This document shows positions 17,406 to 25,337 of a stretch of DNA of 64,000 bases, piece after piece. Below the pieces are notes generated by a model. It did no database searches and was not told where the DNA came from. It saw only the letters and a program-made list of their open reading frames with translations. The translations under genes were made by a program, and so were the position numbers. Source of the DNA: Planctomycetota bacterium (lineage in GTDB: Bacteria; Planctomycetota; Brocadiia; Brocadiales; Bathyanammoxibiaceae); the NCBI GenBank assembly GCA_016209685.1, contig JACQVQ010000003.1:1-64000 (forward strand), read 5' to 3'. Position 1 is the first letter of the stretch. Each line of letters opens with the position of its first letter.

Positions 17406-17434
17406 TTGACAAAGGGGGAGTATTGTCTTAAAAT
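17406..17434 (+). promoter_or_regulatory. Sigma-70-type promoter for tonB-exbB-exbD
   Basis: TTGACA (17406-17411), a 17-bp spacer and TAAAAT (17429-17434), 39 bp before the ATG at 17473. This is a near-consensus housekeeping promoter. Confidence 0.7.
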
Positions 17435-17472
17435 TCCAGGAGTCTTTAGGATTATTAAAAGGTCCCTTTCGC

Positions 17473-18999
17473 ATGATGGTGAAGAAGTCTGTAGCGATAG
17501 AGGGCAAGAAACTTCTAGGGCTAATTATCCTGGGTTCTGCCCTCGTTCACGTCCTGGTCATACTCTTTCTCCCCGCAGGTAAATCAACAAGGCAGTATCT
17601 CTCCAAGGCCTTGCAGACCAGGGAGAGTAATACTGGTTCTATCTCCCTGGAACTGGTGGAGGTGTCCCCACCGGCGCAAGAGAAACAACCCCTGCTCCCC
17701 GAAGGGGGACAAGAGGCCCTTACAGAGGATTTAAAGAAGAGATTGCAGTTTGTGGACACCGGCGGAAGTCTAGCAGATGAAGAGGTTAAGGTAGAGACAG
17801 AAAGGGTTGGAGAGAAAGGGACGCTGGCCAGGGACACGATACCAGGGGGGAGTAGTGACCGTCCAAGGTTAGAGGGGACTTCCGAGGCCCCCTCCCTGGG
17901 CGGTTCTCCTGGGGAAGCCCAGGGGCCATCCGATACGCCAGAGGGAGAGTCCCTCCAAGCCCTTGTAGCAGAAGGGACCCCCCAGGAAGAAGCCCAGGGT
18001 GTCCAGGGAGAAGGAGGGGCTTCTGAAGGAGAAGGCAAGGGAGAAGAGGTAGCGGCCGGTACGCCTGGTCCACCTCAGGCGGATACCGCCCAGGAGGTAA
18101 TACCAGCCCCTCAAGACACGTCCTTGAGCGAAGCGAAGGAGGCGGCACCCGAACCGCTTACCCAGGAGCCAAAACTGGCAGAGGCTGAGGTTGAAAAGCC
18201 GCTTCGGGAAGTAAAGGAATCGGAGTCAGGAAGACCCGAACCGCCCGAGGGCGGGAAGCTGGCCAGCCAGACGGATAAGCCCGAGACTCAGGCGCCAATA
18301 GAGGATAGGCATGTCCCCCTCCTTGCCGATGCGGAAAAGCCTGCGGTGGGTGAGACGAATCTGACGGCAAGGGATAATCCGCCGCAAGCCGATAAAGAAG
18401 AAGACCCACTGGAAAAGGAGCTAAAGAAACTAGAGGTCAGAGAAGACGGTCTAATACCTATCCGTAAGAAAGAACCCAAGGAGCTGGCCTATGTACCCCC
18501 CTGGGAGCTTAGGGGGAAGGCAAAGGAGGCCGCAAGGCCAAAAGGGCGTGCCTCCACAGCCACCCCAGCCAGGGGGAAGCCGAGGGTGGCCATGAGCTTT
18601 AATGCCAAGAGCCTCTCCGGGGGTGATATCATGCCAATGATGGAGGCCCCAGAGGCTAACGCCCAGGGAGAGGGTTCGCCGTCGTTTACTGTACGAAAAG
18701 ACGAGTATGCCCCTTACTATAGACACATAAGAGACAGGATAAGCTGGTACTGGTACCTTGGGTATGCGACACGGCAAGAAATGAAGCTGGAAACGGAAGA
18801 AAATAAGCCTATAATAATAGAATTTAAGGTATACTCTGAAGGGGTAGTGAAAGAGGCCAAGATAGTTCAAGAGGCAGGGAACCACCTCCTGGCCTCCAGG
18901 ATAAAGGACTCCATAGAGGCCACCCATCTAGACAATTTCTCCCGCTTCGGGGTAAAGGAAGAATATATAGACGTCAGGTTTAATTTTTACTTCTTTTAG
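17473..18999 (+). CDS. TonB/TolA-like energy transducer
   Basis: 508-residue periplasm-spanning protein: one N-terminal membrane anchor (LLGLIILGSALVHVLVILFL, residues 14-33), a long Pro/Glu/Gly-rich linker (about 60-390) and a C-terminal TonB/TolA-like domain (about 405-508) with YYRHIRDRISWYWYLGYAT and IIIEFKVYSEGVVKEAKIVQ. It couples the proton-motive force harvested by the ExbB/ExbD pair encoded directly downstream to an outer-membrane receptor or to envelope integrity. The linker is about twice the length in typical TonB proteins, suggesting a wide periplasm or extended reach. A good promoter precedes it and exbB follows after 12 bp. Confidence 0.8.
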   Translation: MMVKKSVAIEGKKLLGLIILGSALVHVLVILFLPAGKSTRQYLSKALQTRESNTGSISLELVEVSPPAQEKQPLLPEGGQEALTEDLKKRLQFVDTGGSLADEEVKVETERVGEKGTLARDTIPGGSSDRPRLEGTSEAPSLGGSPGEAQGPSDTPEGESLQALVAEGTPQEEAQGVQGEGGASEGEGKGEEVAAGTPGPPQADTAQEVIPAPQDTSLSEAKEAAPEPLTQEPKLAEAEVEKPLREVKESESGRPEPPEGGKLASQTDKPETQAPIEDRHVPLLADAEKPAVGETNLTARDNPPQADKEEDPLEKELKKLEVREDGLIPIRKKEPKELAYVPPWELRGKAKEAARPKGRASTATPARGKPRVAMSFNAKSLSGGDIMPMMEAPEANAQGEGSPSFTVRKDEYAPYYRHIRDRISWYWYLGYATRQEMKLETEENKPIIIEFKVYSEGVVKEAKIVQEAGNHLLASRIKDSIEATHLDNFSRFGVKEEYIDVRFNFYFF

Positions 19000-19011
19000 G
19001 AGGAGTTAGAA

Positions 19012-19677
19012 GTGCAATGGATAGTCGGCGGCGGGCCTGTTATGTACCCGCTCCTTATCTGTTCAGTAGTTGCCCTGGCTGTAATCATAGAAAGGGCCTT
19101 AAGCCTGAGTAAGAAACAGGTAATAAGACCTGAGTTAGTAAGGCTTATACAGGACATAAGGGACGTAGGAGACGTGCCTATGGCCTTTTCCAAGTGTCAG
19201 GTTATAAAGGGGCCTTTCTCCAACATTATAAAGCACACCCTTGTGAACATGCATCTTTCCTGGGAGGAGAAACTACATGAAATCCAGGTGGCAGGCAAAG
19301 AGGAGGCCAAACGCCTGGAAAGGAATCTTAACATCCTGGAGATTATTGCCTCCATCGCCCCACTCCTGGGCCTGTTTGGGACTGTATTAGGTCTGGACGA
19401 GATATTCGGGGTAATGGCTACCGTGGGACTTGGGGACCCCAAGTCCTTTTCCGGCGGTATTGCCCAGGCCCTCAGGACCACCATCCTGGGTCTGGCCATT
19501 GCCATGCCCACCAGCATTGCCGCAGGCGTTTTTGACAGAAAGGTAGATAGTATGGTAAGCGATATGGAGAGGCTATCCACCGTCCTCCTGAATAAACTCT
19601 ACGCCTCCAAGGTGAGGATGGAAAGGGGAGGCAGGCTGGAGGAGTTCAAGATGAGAGGACCTGGCGAAAAGGTCTAA
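19012..19677 (+). CDS. exbB: MotA/TolQ/ExbB proton channel protein
   Basis: Inner-membrane proton-channel subunit of a TonB- or Tol-type motor. 221 residues with a membrane helix at 9-27 (YPLLICSVVALAVIIERAL) and two further helices around 110-130 and 150-175. The MotA/TolQ/ExbB signature LNILEIIASIAPLLGLFGTV and the segment GIAQALRTTILGLAIAMPTS are present. Starts with GTG after AGGAG. Lies between the TonB-like gene and exbD. ExbB and TolQ cannot be separated by sequence alone; the neighbour with a TonB-like domain favours ExbB. Confidence 0.88.
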   Translation: MQWIVGGGPVMYPLLICSVVALAVIIERALSLSKKQVIRPELVRLIQDIRDVGDVPMAFSKCQVIKGPFSNIIKHTLVNMHLSWEEKLHEIQVAGKEEAKRLERNLNILEIIASIAPLLGLFGTVLGLDEIFGVMATVGLGDPKSFSGGIAQALRTTILGLAIAMPTSIAAGVFDRKVDSMVSDMERLSTVLLNKLYASKVRMERGGRLEEFKMRGPGEKV

Positions 19678-19680
19678 GTT

Positions 19681-19707
19681 GTAGGGGCACGTTGCAACGT
19701 GCCCCTA
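19681..19707. repeat. GTAG-capped palindrome between exbB and exbD
   Basis: GTAGGGGC, core ACGTTGCAACGT, then GCCCCTA; the final C is changed. It lies inside the operon between exbB and exbD. Confidence 0.85.
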
Positions 19708-19738
19708 TCAGGTTGAGTCCGTTCTACAGTAAAAAGAA

Positions 19739-20152
19739 ATGAATTTTCGTACAAAGCAGACCCTTAAGACAGGGATAAATATAGCCTCCCTGGTGGATAT
19801 GCTCTTTATATTGTTGATATTTTTCGTGGTTACCTCCACCTTCGTAGAGCAACCCAGTATCAGGTTGGACCTCCCCTCTACAAGGCATGCAGACACCGCA
19901 AAACTGGAAGACCTGATAGTGACCATAGATAAGGAGGGGGAGATGTTTTTAAAGCAGAAACCAGTAACTGCGTGGGAACTGGGAGAGGCCTTTAGAGAGG
20001 CAGTCCGGAAGAGAAAGGAGACAATCCTGATTTTAAGGGCCGATAAGGATGCTAACTACGGCAGTGTAGTTGCTGTGATGGATATAGCCAGAGGGGCGGG
20101 GCTAAAAAGGATTACCGCCCTGACTACGGCAGGACCAGGACAACAGGAGTAG
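19739..20152 (+). CDS. exbD: ExbD/TolR biopolymer transport protein
   Basis: 137 residues: a short cytoplasmic N-terminus, one membrane helix IASLVDMLFILLIFFVVTST (residues 15-34) with the proton-carrying aspartate in SLVDMLF, and a periplasmic domain ending KRITALTTA. It forms the motor with ExbB to energise the TonB-like protein. The gap of 61 bp from exbB holds a palindromic repeat. The ferredoxin gene follows after only 4 bp. Confidence 0.9.
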   Translation: MNFRTKQTLKTGINIASLVDMLFILLIFFVVTSTFVEQPSIRLDLPSTRHADTAKLEDLIVTIDKEGEMFLKQKPVTAWELGEAFREAVRKRKETILILRADKDANYGSVVAVMDIARGAGLKRITALTTAGPGQQE

Positions 20153-20156
20153 ATAG

Positions 20157-20600
20157 ATGCTCAAAAAGCGTTTCGTCAAAGATAAATGCGTTACCTGTAA
20201 GCAGTGCATGATTGCCTGTGCAGTGAGGCACTCTGCTACAAAGGACATTTATACCTCTTTTTCAGAGGTGCCCAGGCCAGGCTATCGTCTACAGATTACC
20301 GTCAAGAAGGACAAACCCCATGCCACTGTCTGCCAGAACTGCGCCAAACCGAAGTGCAGAGAGGCCTGTGAGTATGGGGCCATTACCAAGTACGAAGATG
20401 GCAATGTGGTCATTGACCAGGCCACCTGCACGGGTTGCTGGGCCTGCGTGGAGGCCTGTCCATTCGGCGCCATCTTCAAGGATGTGGAGATGAAGGTCGC
20501 CCTTAACTGCGATGACTGTAAGGGCTACTCTGATATGGCCTGTGTGACCGCCTGTAAGACCGAGGCCATGGTTTATGCCAACCTTGTACCAGCTAGCTAA
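20157..20600 (+). CDS. 4Fe-4S ferredoxin-type electron carrier (CooF/HycB-like)
   Basis: 147-residue polyferredoxin with four cysteine clusters: CVTCKQCMIAC (residues 11-21), CQNCAKPKCREAC (about 59-71), CTGCWACVEACP (about 90-101) and CDDCKGYSDMACVTAC (about 119-134). This layout is that of the HycB/CooF/DmsB electron-transfer subunits of membrane or soluble oxidoreductases. No catalytic partner is adjacent. It is unusual to find it 4 bp downstream of exbD, which suggests co-transcription with the TonB motor genes, though the functional link is unknown. No signal peptide, so cytoplasmic. Confidence 0.82.
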   Translation: MLKKRFVKDKCVTCKQCMIACAVRHSATKDIYTSFSEVPRPGYRLQITVKKDKPHATVCQNCAKPKCREACEYGAITKYEDGNVVIDQATCTGCWACVEACPFGAIFKDVEMKVALNCDDCKGYSDMACVTACKTEAMVYANLVPAS

Positions 20601-20608
20601 GTACAGGG

Positions 20609-20677
20609 CCAGCCCTGGTGGCGGAGCACCAGGGCTATAGCATTGGGGCTCTGCCCCCAATGCTGAACTGGGTGCAG
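20609..20677. repeat. Compound hairpin repeat (GCCCTGGTGGC / CATTGGGGCTCTGCCCCC), copy 1
   Basis: Two consecutive hairpins: AGCCCTGGTG...CACCAGGGCT, then AGCATTGGGGC...GCCCCCAATGCT. The same unit recurs at 21015-21080 and, in frame, inside the phosphodiesterase gene at 46839-47012. Confidence 0.85.
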
Positions 20678-20766
20678 GGCCAACGCGGTTTCCTGATTGT
20701 AATTTTTTGAAGTCTTTATAGACCTCAAGGGCTGTCTGACTCAAAAAGGAGAGCTTGGGATACGCT

Positions 20767-20822
20767 AATCCACCCAAGGCCCCGTGCCGACAAGACACAG
20801 GGCAGGTGGATTTCTTTACATA
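20767..20822 (+). other. Candidate structured RNA or terminator-like hairpin
   Basis: An outer stem AATCCACC/GGTGGATT encloses an inner stem GCCCCGTG/CACAGGGC (one mismatch) with loop CCGACAAGA, followed by TCTTT. It is overlapped by a smaller alternative stem, CTTGGG (from about 20755) with CCCAAG. It could be the terminator of the tonB-ferredoxin operon or part of a small RNA. No known RNA family was recognised. Confidence 0.45.
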
Positions 20823-20848
20823 GAGGGAGGAGTGAGGAGTAGGCACTT

Positions 20849-20904
20849 GTAGCGTGCGAGTCATGCCAGAGGCAGATCCGCCTCAGGCGGACTTGTCTCG
20901 CACG
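20849..20904 (+). repeat. GTAGCGTGCGAG hairpin interrupted at its tip by a 31-bp module
   Basis: The arms GTAGCGTGCGAG and CTTGTCTCGCACG are separated by 31 bp (20861-20891): TCATGCCAGAGGCAGA followed by TCCGCCTCAGGCGGA. The uninterrupted hairpin occurs on the minus strand at 46983-47006, giving an empty-site comparison. Confidence 0.8.
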
Positions 20905-21014
20905 ATAAAAACACCAGGAGAGTAAGCAGTGCCTGCTGTGTAGTATCTACTGCCCATCACCACTCCTTCTTCTGGCCTCCCCAACCCTCCTCCAGCCCTG
21001 CGTTAATCTGATGC

Positions 21015-21080
21015 AGGGTCAGCCCTGGTGGCGGAGCACCAGGGCTATAGCATTGGGGCTCTGCCCCCAATGCTAAACCG
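21015..21080. repeat. Compound hairpin repeat, copy 2
   Basis: Second copy of the unit at 20609-20677, nearly identical through both hairpins, then diverging into GTTCTGGTTCAGGGCC, a phrase also seen in the third copy within 46839-47012. Confidence 0.85.
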
Positions 21081-21144
21081 TTCTGGTTCAGGGCCAGCCG
21101 CCTAGAGGTCATTGAAAGGGATTTAGAAGGGGGAGGGAGGTATC

Positions 21145-22710
21145 TTGGAGACTATCGCTAGTATTCCACTCATAATACTCCTCGTGGCCGTTGTCTCTGT
21201 CCCATCAGGCTATTTCCTCTGTTACTTCGTTACCGCCAGGAGGAGGCGCAATCAAGAAAAGGAGGCGAAACGTTTCCTGGAAGAGGCAACGCAGAAGGCC
21301 AAGAGACTGGAAAAGGAGGCAGACCTCGCCATTAAAGATGAAGTCTTTAAGAGGAAGGAGGCCCTTGAAAAGGAAATCCAGGAGGCCAGGGTAGAACTAA
21401 AACAAACTGAAAGGAAACTTGATAAAAGAGAAGATAACCTGGAGAGAAAACTTGAGATTGTAACCAAAAAGGAGCGTTACATAGAGGGGTTACAAGCCCA
21501 GCTCCAGGCCAGGCAAAAGGAGGTAGAAGAAAAGGATGCCCAACTCAGGAAGGCCCTGGAGGAAGAAACGAAGACCCTCCTGAAGGTGGCAGGTTATAGT
21601 AGGGAGGAGGCCGAGAGGCAACTTATGGCCCGCCTGGAGAAGGAACTGGAGGGGGAATGTGCAAAAAAGATAGCCGATGCCCTCAAGAAGGCCAAAGAGA
21701 CGGCCCAGGAAGAGGTCGCCGTCATCGTCGCCAACACCATCCAGCGGTGCGTTGCCGACCACACGGCAGAAAATGTAGTCAGCACGGTGGAATTACCTAA
21801 CGAAGAGATGAAGGGCCGCATCATAGGGAGGGAAGGACGGAATATCCGGGCCTTTGAAAAGGCCACTGGTATTGACGTAATCGTGGATGACACCCCGGGG
21901 GTGATAGTCCTTTCGGGCTTTGACAGCGTCCGCAGGGAGGTTGCACGCCTGACCATGGAGAAACTTATTGTAGATGGACGCATCCACCCGGCCCGCATTG
22001 AGGAGATAGCCCAGAAGACCCAGAAAGAGATGGAAGAACACCTCAGGGAGACAGGCAAGCAGGTATGTTACGATATGGGCTTCCATGACATGCCACCCGA
22101 ACTGATAGAAGTCCTGGGAAGGCTGAAGTACCGCACCAGTTATGGTCAGAACCAACTACAACACTCCATTGAGGTGGCAAAGCTCTGTGGACTTATGGCT
22201 GGAGAGTTGAGGCTGGACGTGAAACTGGCCAAAAGGTGCGGCCTGCTCCATGACATTGGCAAGGCCCTGGATAGCGACGTGGAAGGTAACCACGCCGCCA
22301 TAGGGGCAGACATTGCCAGGAAACACGGGGAGAGGCCGGAGGTTACCAACGCCATCGCCTCCCACCATGAGGACGTACCCGTGGAGAGCCCCTACGGGGC
22401 GCTGACCAGCGCAGCCGATACCATCTCTGCCGGCCGTCCAGGTGCCAGGAGGGAATCCCTGGAGAAGTACATAAAACGCCTGGAGAAACTTGAGGGGATT
22501 GCCACCGGCTTTCCCGGAGTCAGGGTCGCCTACGCCATCCAGGCAGGCAGGGAGATAAGGGTCATAGTAGACCCCGAGAGGGTTGACGACACTACCGCCC
22601 AGAAGATGTGTTACGACATAGCCCGTGGGATTGAAGGGGAACTGGAGTTCCCGGGAGAGGTGGTAGTTACCGTCATCCGAGAGACCCGCGCTGTGGAACA
22701 TGCCAGGTAA
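21145..22710 (+). CDS. rny: Ribonuclease Y
   Basis: Membrane-anchored endoribonuclease initiating mRNA decay. 521 residues in the family order: N-terminal membrane helix (IPLIILLVAVVSVPSGYFLC, residues 6-25), a long charged coiled coil (30-190), a KH domain with GRIIGREGRNIRAFEKATGIDVIVDDTPGVIVLSGFD-type sequence (about 225-265), and an HD domain with the metal motif GLLHDIGKALD (about 369). HH at SHHEDV follows. It starts with TTG, seven bases after GGGAGGGAGG. YmdB, its functional associate in Bacillus, is also encoded in this window. Confidence 0.95.
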   Translation: METIASIPLIILLVAVVSVPSGYFLCYFVTARRRRNQEKEAKRFLEEATQKAKRLEKEADLAIKDEVFKRKEALEKEIQEARVELKQTERKLDKREDNLERKLEIVTKKERYIEGLQAQLQARQKEVEEKDAQLRKALEEETKTLLKVAGYSREEAERQLMARLEKELEGECAKKIADALKKAKETAQEEVAVIVANTIQRCVADHTAENVVSTVELPNEEMKGRIIGREGRNIRAFEKATGIDVIVDDTPGVIVLSGFDSVRREVARLTMEKLIVDGRIHPARIEEIAQKTQKEMEEHLRETGKQVCYDMGFHDMPPELIEVLGRLKYRTSYGQNQLQHSIEVAKLCGLMAGELRLDVKLAKRCGLLHDIGKALDSDVEGNHAAIGADIARKHGERPEVTNAIASHHEDVPVESPYGALTSAADTISAGRPGARRESLEKYIKRLEKLEGIATGFPGVRVAYAIQAGREIRVIVDPERVDDTTAQKMCYDIARGIEGELEFPGEVVVTVIRETRAVEHAR

Positions 22711-22715
22711 TTAAC

Positions 22716-22775
22716 TAGGGATTAGGGGTTAGGGGGTAGGGAGCAGGAAATAGAGAATAATCAGTAGGTAGTTTC
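22716..22775. repeat. GGGAGTAGGG/GGGGTTAGGG-type simple repeat
   Basis: Imperfect iterations around GGGATTAGGGGTTAGGGGG following the rny stop. Similar stretches lie at 36107-36140, 38868-38900, 38995-39050, 40655-40745 and 42090-42125. Confidence 0.6.
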
Positions 22776-22810
22776 CTGTTTGCTGTCCACCGAACCGAAA
22801 GGGGTTCTTG

Positions 22811-23992
22811 ATGGATACAGAAAAAGGCAACCCTGGGTACCGTCCTTCCCTAGATACTGGGCGTGGCCATGTAAGGGCCATAGCAATATCCATTGCAGTC
22901 TTGGTCTTCTTGGGGCTCTGCTATTTTATAAAAGGCACCCTCACCTCCCTCTTACTTGCCTTCATGCTGGCCTATATCTTTAACCCGGCAGTTGACTTCA
23001 TAGAAAGTAGGCGGAAGCCGTTTCCGAGACTGCGGGTGCCAAGGGCCGGGGCCATTGCAATCATCCTTACCCTGGTCTTGTTCATTGGACTAGGGTTCCT
23101 TGCCCTCACCGTCCCCAAGACCGTCAGTGGTGCAAGGCATGTGGTCAGGACGGTGAAGCAACACTATCCCCATTATCAGAAGCAACTCATAGAGTATTTG
23201 GGAGAGTACGGTAAGTACTTCCCGATAGACGCCCTGAAGGAGGAAGCAGAAAAGAAGGTACCCCCTGGGGCGGAAGAGGGTGTAGAACCCATAGACCTTG
23301 CAGTGCAATTTAAGGAGTATATCCCCCTAGCCATACGGTACACGTTTAATACCATAAAAAAGCTGTTTTACGGCACACTTGGGTTAGTGGGCACCGTGGC
23401 CGACATCCTTATCTTTGCCTTTGTTTCCGTATATCTCCTTAAGGACTACCACCGTATCATAAAAGAACTAAAGGCCCTGATACCTCCTTCCAGGAAGGAT
23501 AAGGTGCTAGAATTGATGGCAGGTGTGGACAACGCCCTCAGGGGGTTTCTCCGCGGCCAATTGACGGTGTCCATGATCTTAGGGCTTTACTATAGTATTG
23601 GGTTAACGATACTGGGGGTGCCAATGTCCTTCCTGGTGGGGTTCGTGGGCGGGATAGGCAACATGGTACCTTACCTTGGCACACTTACAGGCATAACCCT
23701 GGCAATGATATTAACCGCCCTGGAGCATTCGGAAGATATCTGGCGGTTTGCAGTTGTGGGGGTAATCTTCGCCGGAGGGCAGGCCATGGAGATACTCCTA
23801 CTAACGCCAAGGATAGTGGGCCGCAGTGTAGGGCTGCCTCCCGTGGTCATAATACTCTCGGCACTCGTATGGGGTCAACTCCTGGGGCTACTGGGCCTAC
23901 TGATAGCCATCCCCGCCACCTCTGCTGCAGTGGTCTTCGGGGCAGAGGCGGTGAGGCAGTACAAGGAACACATAGCAGAGACTAGGGGCTAG
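22811..23992 (+). CDS. AI-2E family transporter
   Basis: Polytopic inner-membrane protein of the AI-2E/PerM family, whose characterised members export AI-2 or act in Na+/H+ exchange; substrate here unknown. About eight membrane segments are visible, starting AIAISIAVLVFLGLCYF. The conserved GFLRGQLTVSMILGLYYSIG and GFVGGIGNMVPYLGTL segments lie at about 245-290, and the end carries GLLGLLIAIPATSAA. A TTG three bases upstream is in frame, but ATG at 22811 with AAAGGGG upstream is preferred. Length of 393 residues is normal. It follows rny on the same strand. Confidence 0.87.
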   Translation: MDTEKGNPGYRPSLDTGRGHVRAIAISIAVLVFLGLCYFIKGTLTSLLLAFMLAYIFNPAVDFIESRRKPFPRLRVPRAGAIAIILTLVLFIGLGFLALTVPKTVSGARHVVRTVKQHYPHYQKQLIEYLGEYGKYFPIDALKEEAEKKVPPGAEEGVEPIDLAVQFKEYIPLAIRYTFNTIKKLFYGTLGLVGTVADILIFAFVSVYLLKDYHRIIKELKALIPPSRKDKVLELMAGVDNALRGFLRGQLTVSMILGLYYSIGLTILGVPMSFLVGFVGGIGNMVPYLGTLTGITLAMILTALEHSEDIWRFAVVGVIFAGGQAMEILLLTPRIVGRSVGLPPVVIILSALVWGQLLGLLGLLIAIPATSAAVVFGAEAVRQYKEHIAETRG

Positions 23993-24110
23993 GGGGCAAG
24001 AATTAAGAATTCAGAAGTCAGAAGACAGTAGCCAGGGGTCAGCAGTCAATAGAATGCTGAACGCTGGTTGATTCTGAATTCTGACTATTGTATTCTTTAT
24101 TCTTTCCCTA
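23993..24110. repeat. GAATTCAGAA/TTCTGAATTC inverted repeat region
   Basis: AAGAATTCAGAAGTCAGAAG and the complementary GATTCTGAATTCTGAC about 50 bp further on form a long imperfect hairpin after the AI-2E gene. This belongs to the simple-repeat class, not to the GTAG class. Confidence 0.6.
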
Positions 24111-24174
24111 ACCCCTACCCCCTAGTTTTGGAATCCTTCCTTGTCTTTCCTCCATCGTTCCTCTATAATTTATT

Positions 24175-24540
24175 ATGTCAATGGCAATTAAGACTAAGTC
24201 CGTCTATGAAGAGGAGGGGCCGGATGAGGGTCATAGACTGCTGATAATGAGGATATGGCCAAGGGGCATAAAGAAGGATAGATTTGACGGGTGGGATAAA
24301 GACCTCTCCCCCAGCCCCGGGCTATTAAAAGATTGGTTAAAAAAAGGCATCCCTTTCAAGGAGTTCAAGGCCAGATATGTCAAGGAAATGGGGTCCCAAA
24401 GAGAGAAGATAAAGGCGCTGGCTGTGAGGGCAAAGGAAGAGACCATCACCCTCTTCTGCCACGAAAAGGAAGATACCTACTGCCACCGCAGGATACTGAA
24501 GGAGTTGATTGAGAGACAAAAAGGAAGCACTAAACACTAA
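24175..24540 (+). CDS. DUF488 (YeaO-like) protein
   Basis: 121-residue cytoplasmic protein of the DUF488/YeaO family. Family motifs: LLIMRIWPRGIKKDRFDGWDK near residue 22 (consensus hxVDRhWPRGhxK), LSPSPGLLKDWL, and the C-terminal TLFCHEKEDTYCHRRILKELI with its CHR motif. Biochemical function is not established. The last residues (KGSTKH) run into a CACTAAGCAC-type repeat. It stands alone between the AI-2E gene and pcm. Confidence 0.8.
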   Translation: MSMAIKTKSVYEEEGPDEGHRLLIMRIWPRGIKKDRFDGWDKDLSPSPGLLKDWLKKGIPFKEFKARYVKEMGSQREKIKALAVRAKEETITLFCHEKEDTYCHRRILKELIERQKGSTKH

Positions 24541-24638
24541 GCACTATAGACTATGCACTAGAAACTAAGGAAACCCTGTTAGTGCCTAGTGCTTAGTACC
24601 TAGTGCATAGTGCCTACTGCTTGCTGTTTACTACTGCC
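24528..24638. repeat. AGTGCCTAGTGC-type imperfect inverted repeat
   Basis: GCACTAAACACTAAGCACT on one side and TAGTGCCTAGTGCTTAGT on the other fold back on each other. A relative lies at 44050-44150. It provides the 3' end of the DUF488 gene and the leader region of pcm. Confidence 0.7.
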
Positions 24639-25289
24639 ATGCTATGGGACTTTGAGAAAAGACGTAAGGAAATGGTGGAGTATCAACTCCGCCTTCGGGA
24701 CATCATCGATGAGCGGGTGCTGAGGGCCATGGAGAAGATCCCTCGCCACCTATTCCTACCCGTGGAATTCTGGCTGAGGGCCTATGACGACGCCCCGGTA
24801 CCCATTGGAGAAGGGCAGACCATGTCTCAGCCCTACATGGTGGCCTGTATGACCCAGGCATCGCTTTTAAAGAAAGAGGACAGGGTACTGGAGGTAGGTA
24901 CAGGGTCAGGCTACCAGACCGCCGTGTTGGCCGAGATAGTGGATAAGGTCCATACAGTAGAGATAAGGCCCCATCTGGCCAAGAGGGCCAGGGAGATACT
25001 TGAGGAACTGGGTTACGCCCCCAGGGTGGCCTTCCATGTCGCTAACGGTCAGTATGGTTACGAGGAGGCCGCCCCTTACAATGCCATCCTGGTAACGGCG
25101 GCCGCCCAGAGTATCCCCCCAGCCCTTACCGAACAACTGGCCGACGGAGGCCGCCTGGTAATACCCGTGGGCTGGCCGGAACACCAGATACTCTACCGAA
25201 TCACCCGGCAAGGAGACGACTTCAGGAGAGAACAACTCCTGGGCTGTATCTTCGTCCCCCTCGTTAGTAAGGAAGAGGTAAAGTCCTAA
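24639..25289 (+). CDS. pcm: Protein-L-isoaspartate O-methyltransferase
   Basis: Repairs isomerised aspartyl residues by S-adenosylmethionine-dependent methylation. Visible: MVEYQLRLRDIIDERVLRAM near the start, the substrate-binding GEGQTMSQPYMVACM, the SAM motif LEVGTGSGYQTAVLAEI (about residue 75-91) and post-I motif VEIRPHLAKRA. The frame is open from 24603 but the extra dozen residues are encoded by a repeat. ATG at 24639 gives the normal family length (about 216). It is followed 48 bp later by hemW. Confidence 0.93.
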   Translation: MLWDFEKRRKEMVEYQLRLRDIIDERVLRAMEKIPRHLFLPVEFWLRAYDDAPVPIGEGQTMSQPYMVACMTQASLLKKEDRVLEVGTGSGYQTAVLAEIVDKVHTVEIRPHLAKRAREILEELGYAPRVAFHVANGQYGYEEAAPYNAILVTAAAQSIPPALTEQLADGGRLVIPVGWPEHQILYRITRQGDDFRREQLLGCIFVPLVSKEEVKS

Positions 25290-25337
25290 GACTGAACTTA
25301 GGACGAGAGTTAGGCCACTACGATTGCTCTGCGTTAG

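Larger units (their letters stand above)
20601..21144. other. 544-bp gene-free region, mostly repeats plus one structured segment
   Basis: No convincing gene. It holds two nearly identical copies of a hairpin-rich repeat (20609-20677 and 21015-21080), an interrupted GTAG-type hairpin (20849-20904) and a structured segment at 20767-20817. It ends with GGGAGGGAGG as the ribosome site of rny. Confidence 0.7.

Noticed and set aside
18117..18370. TTGAGCGAAGCGAAGGAG and GAATCTGACGGCAAGG phrases in the tonB linker resembling the repeat near 53800
   Set aside because: Similarity is short and scattered in a compositionally biased linker; insertion cannot be distinguished from chance.
20289..20864. 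A 191-residue minus-strand frame over the ferredoxin gene end and the intergenic repeats
   Set aside because: Overlaps four clear cysteine clusters of the plus-strand ferredoxin and runs through repeats; no family features.
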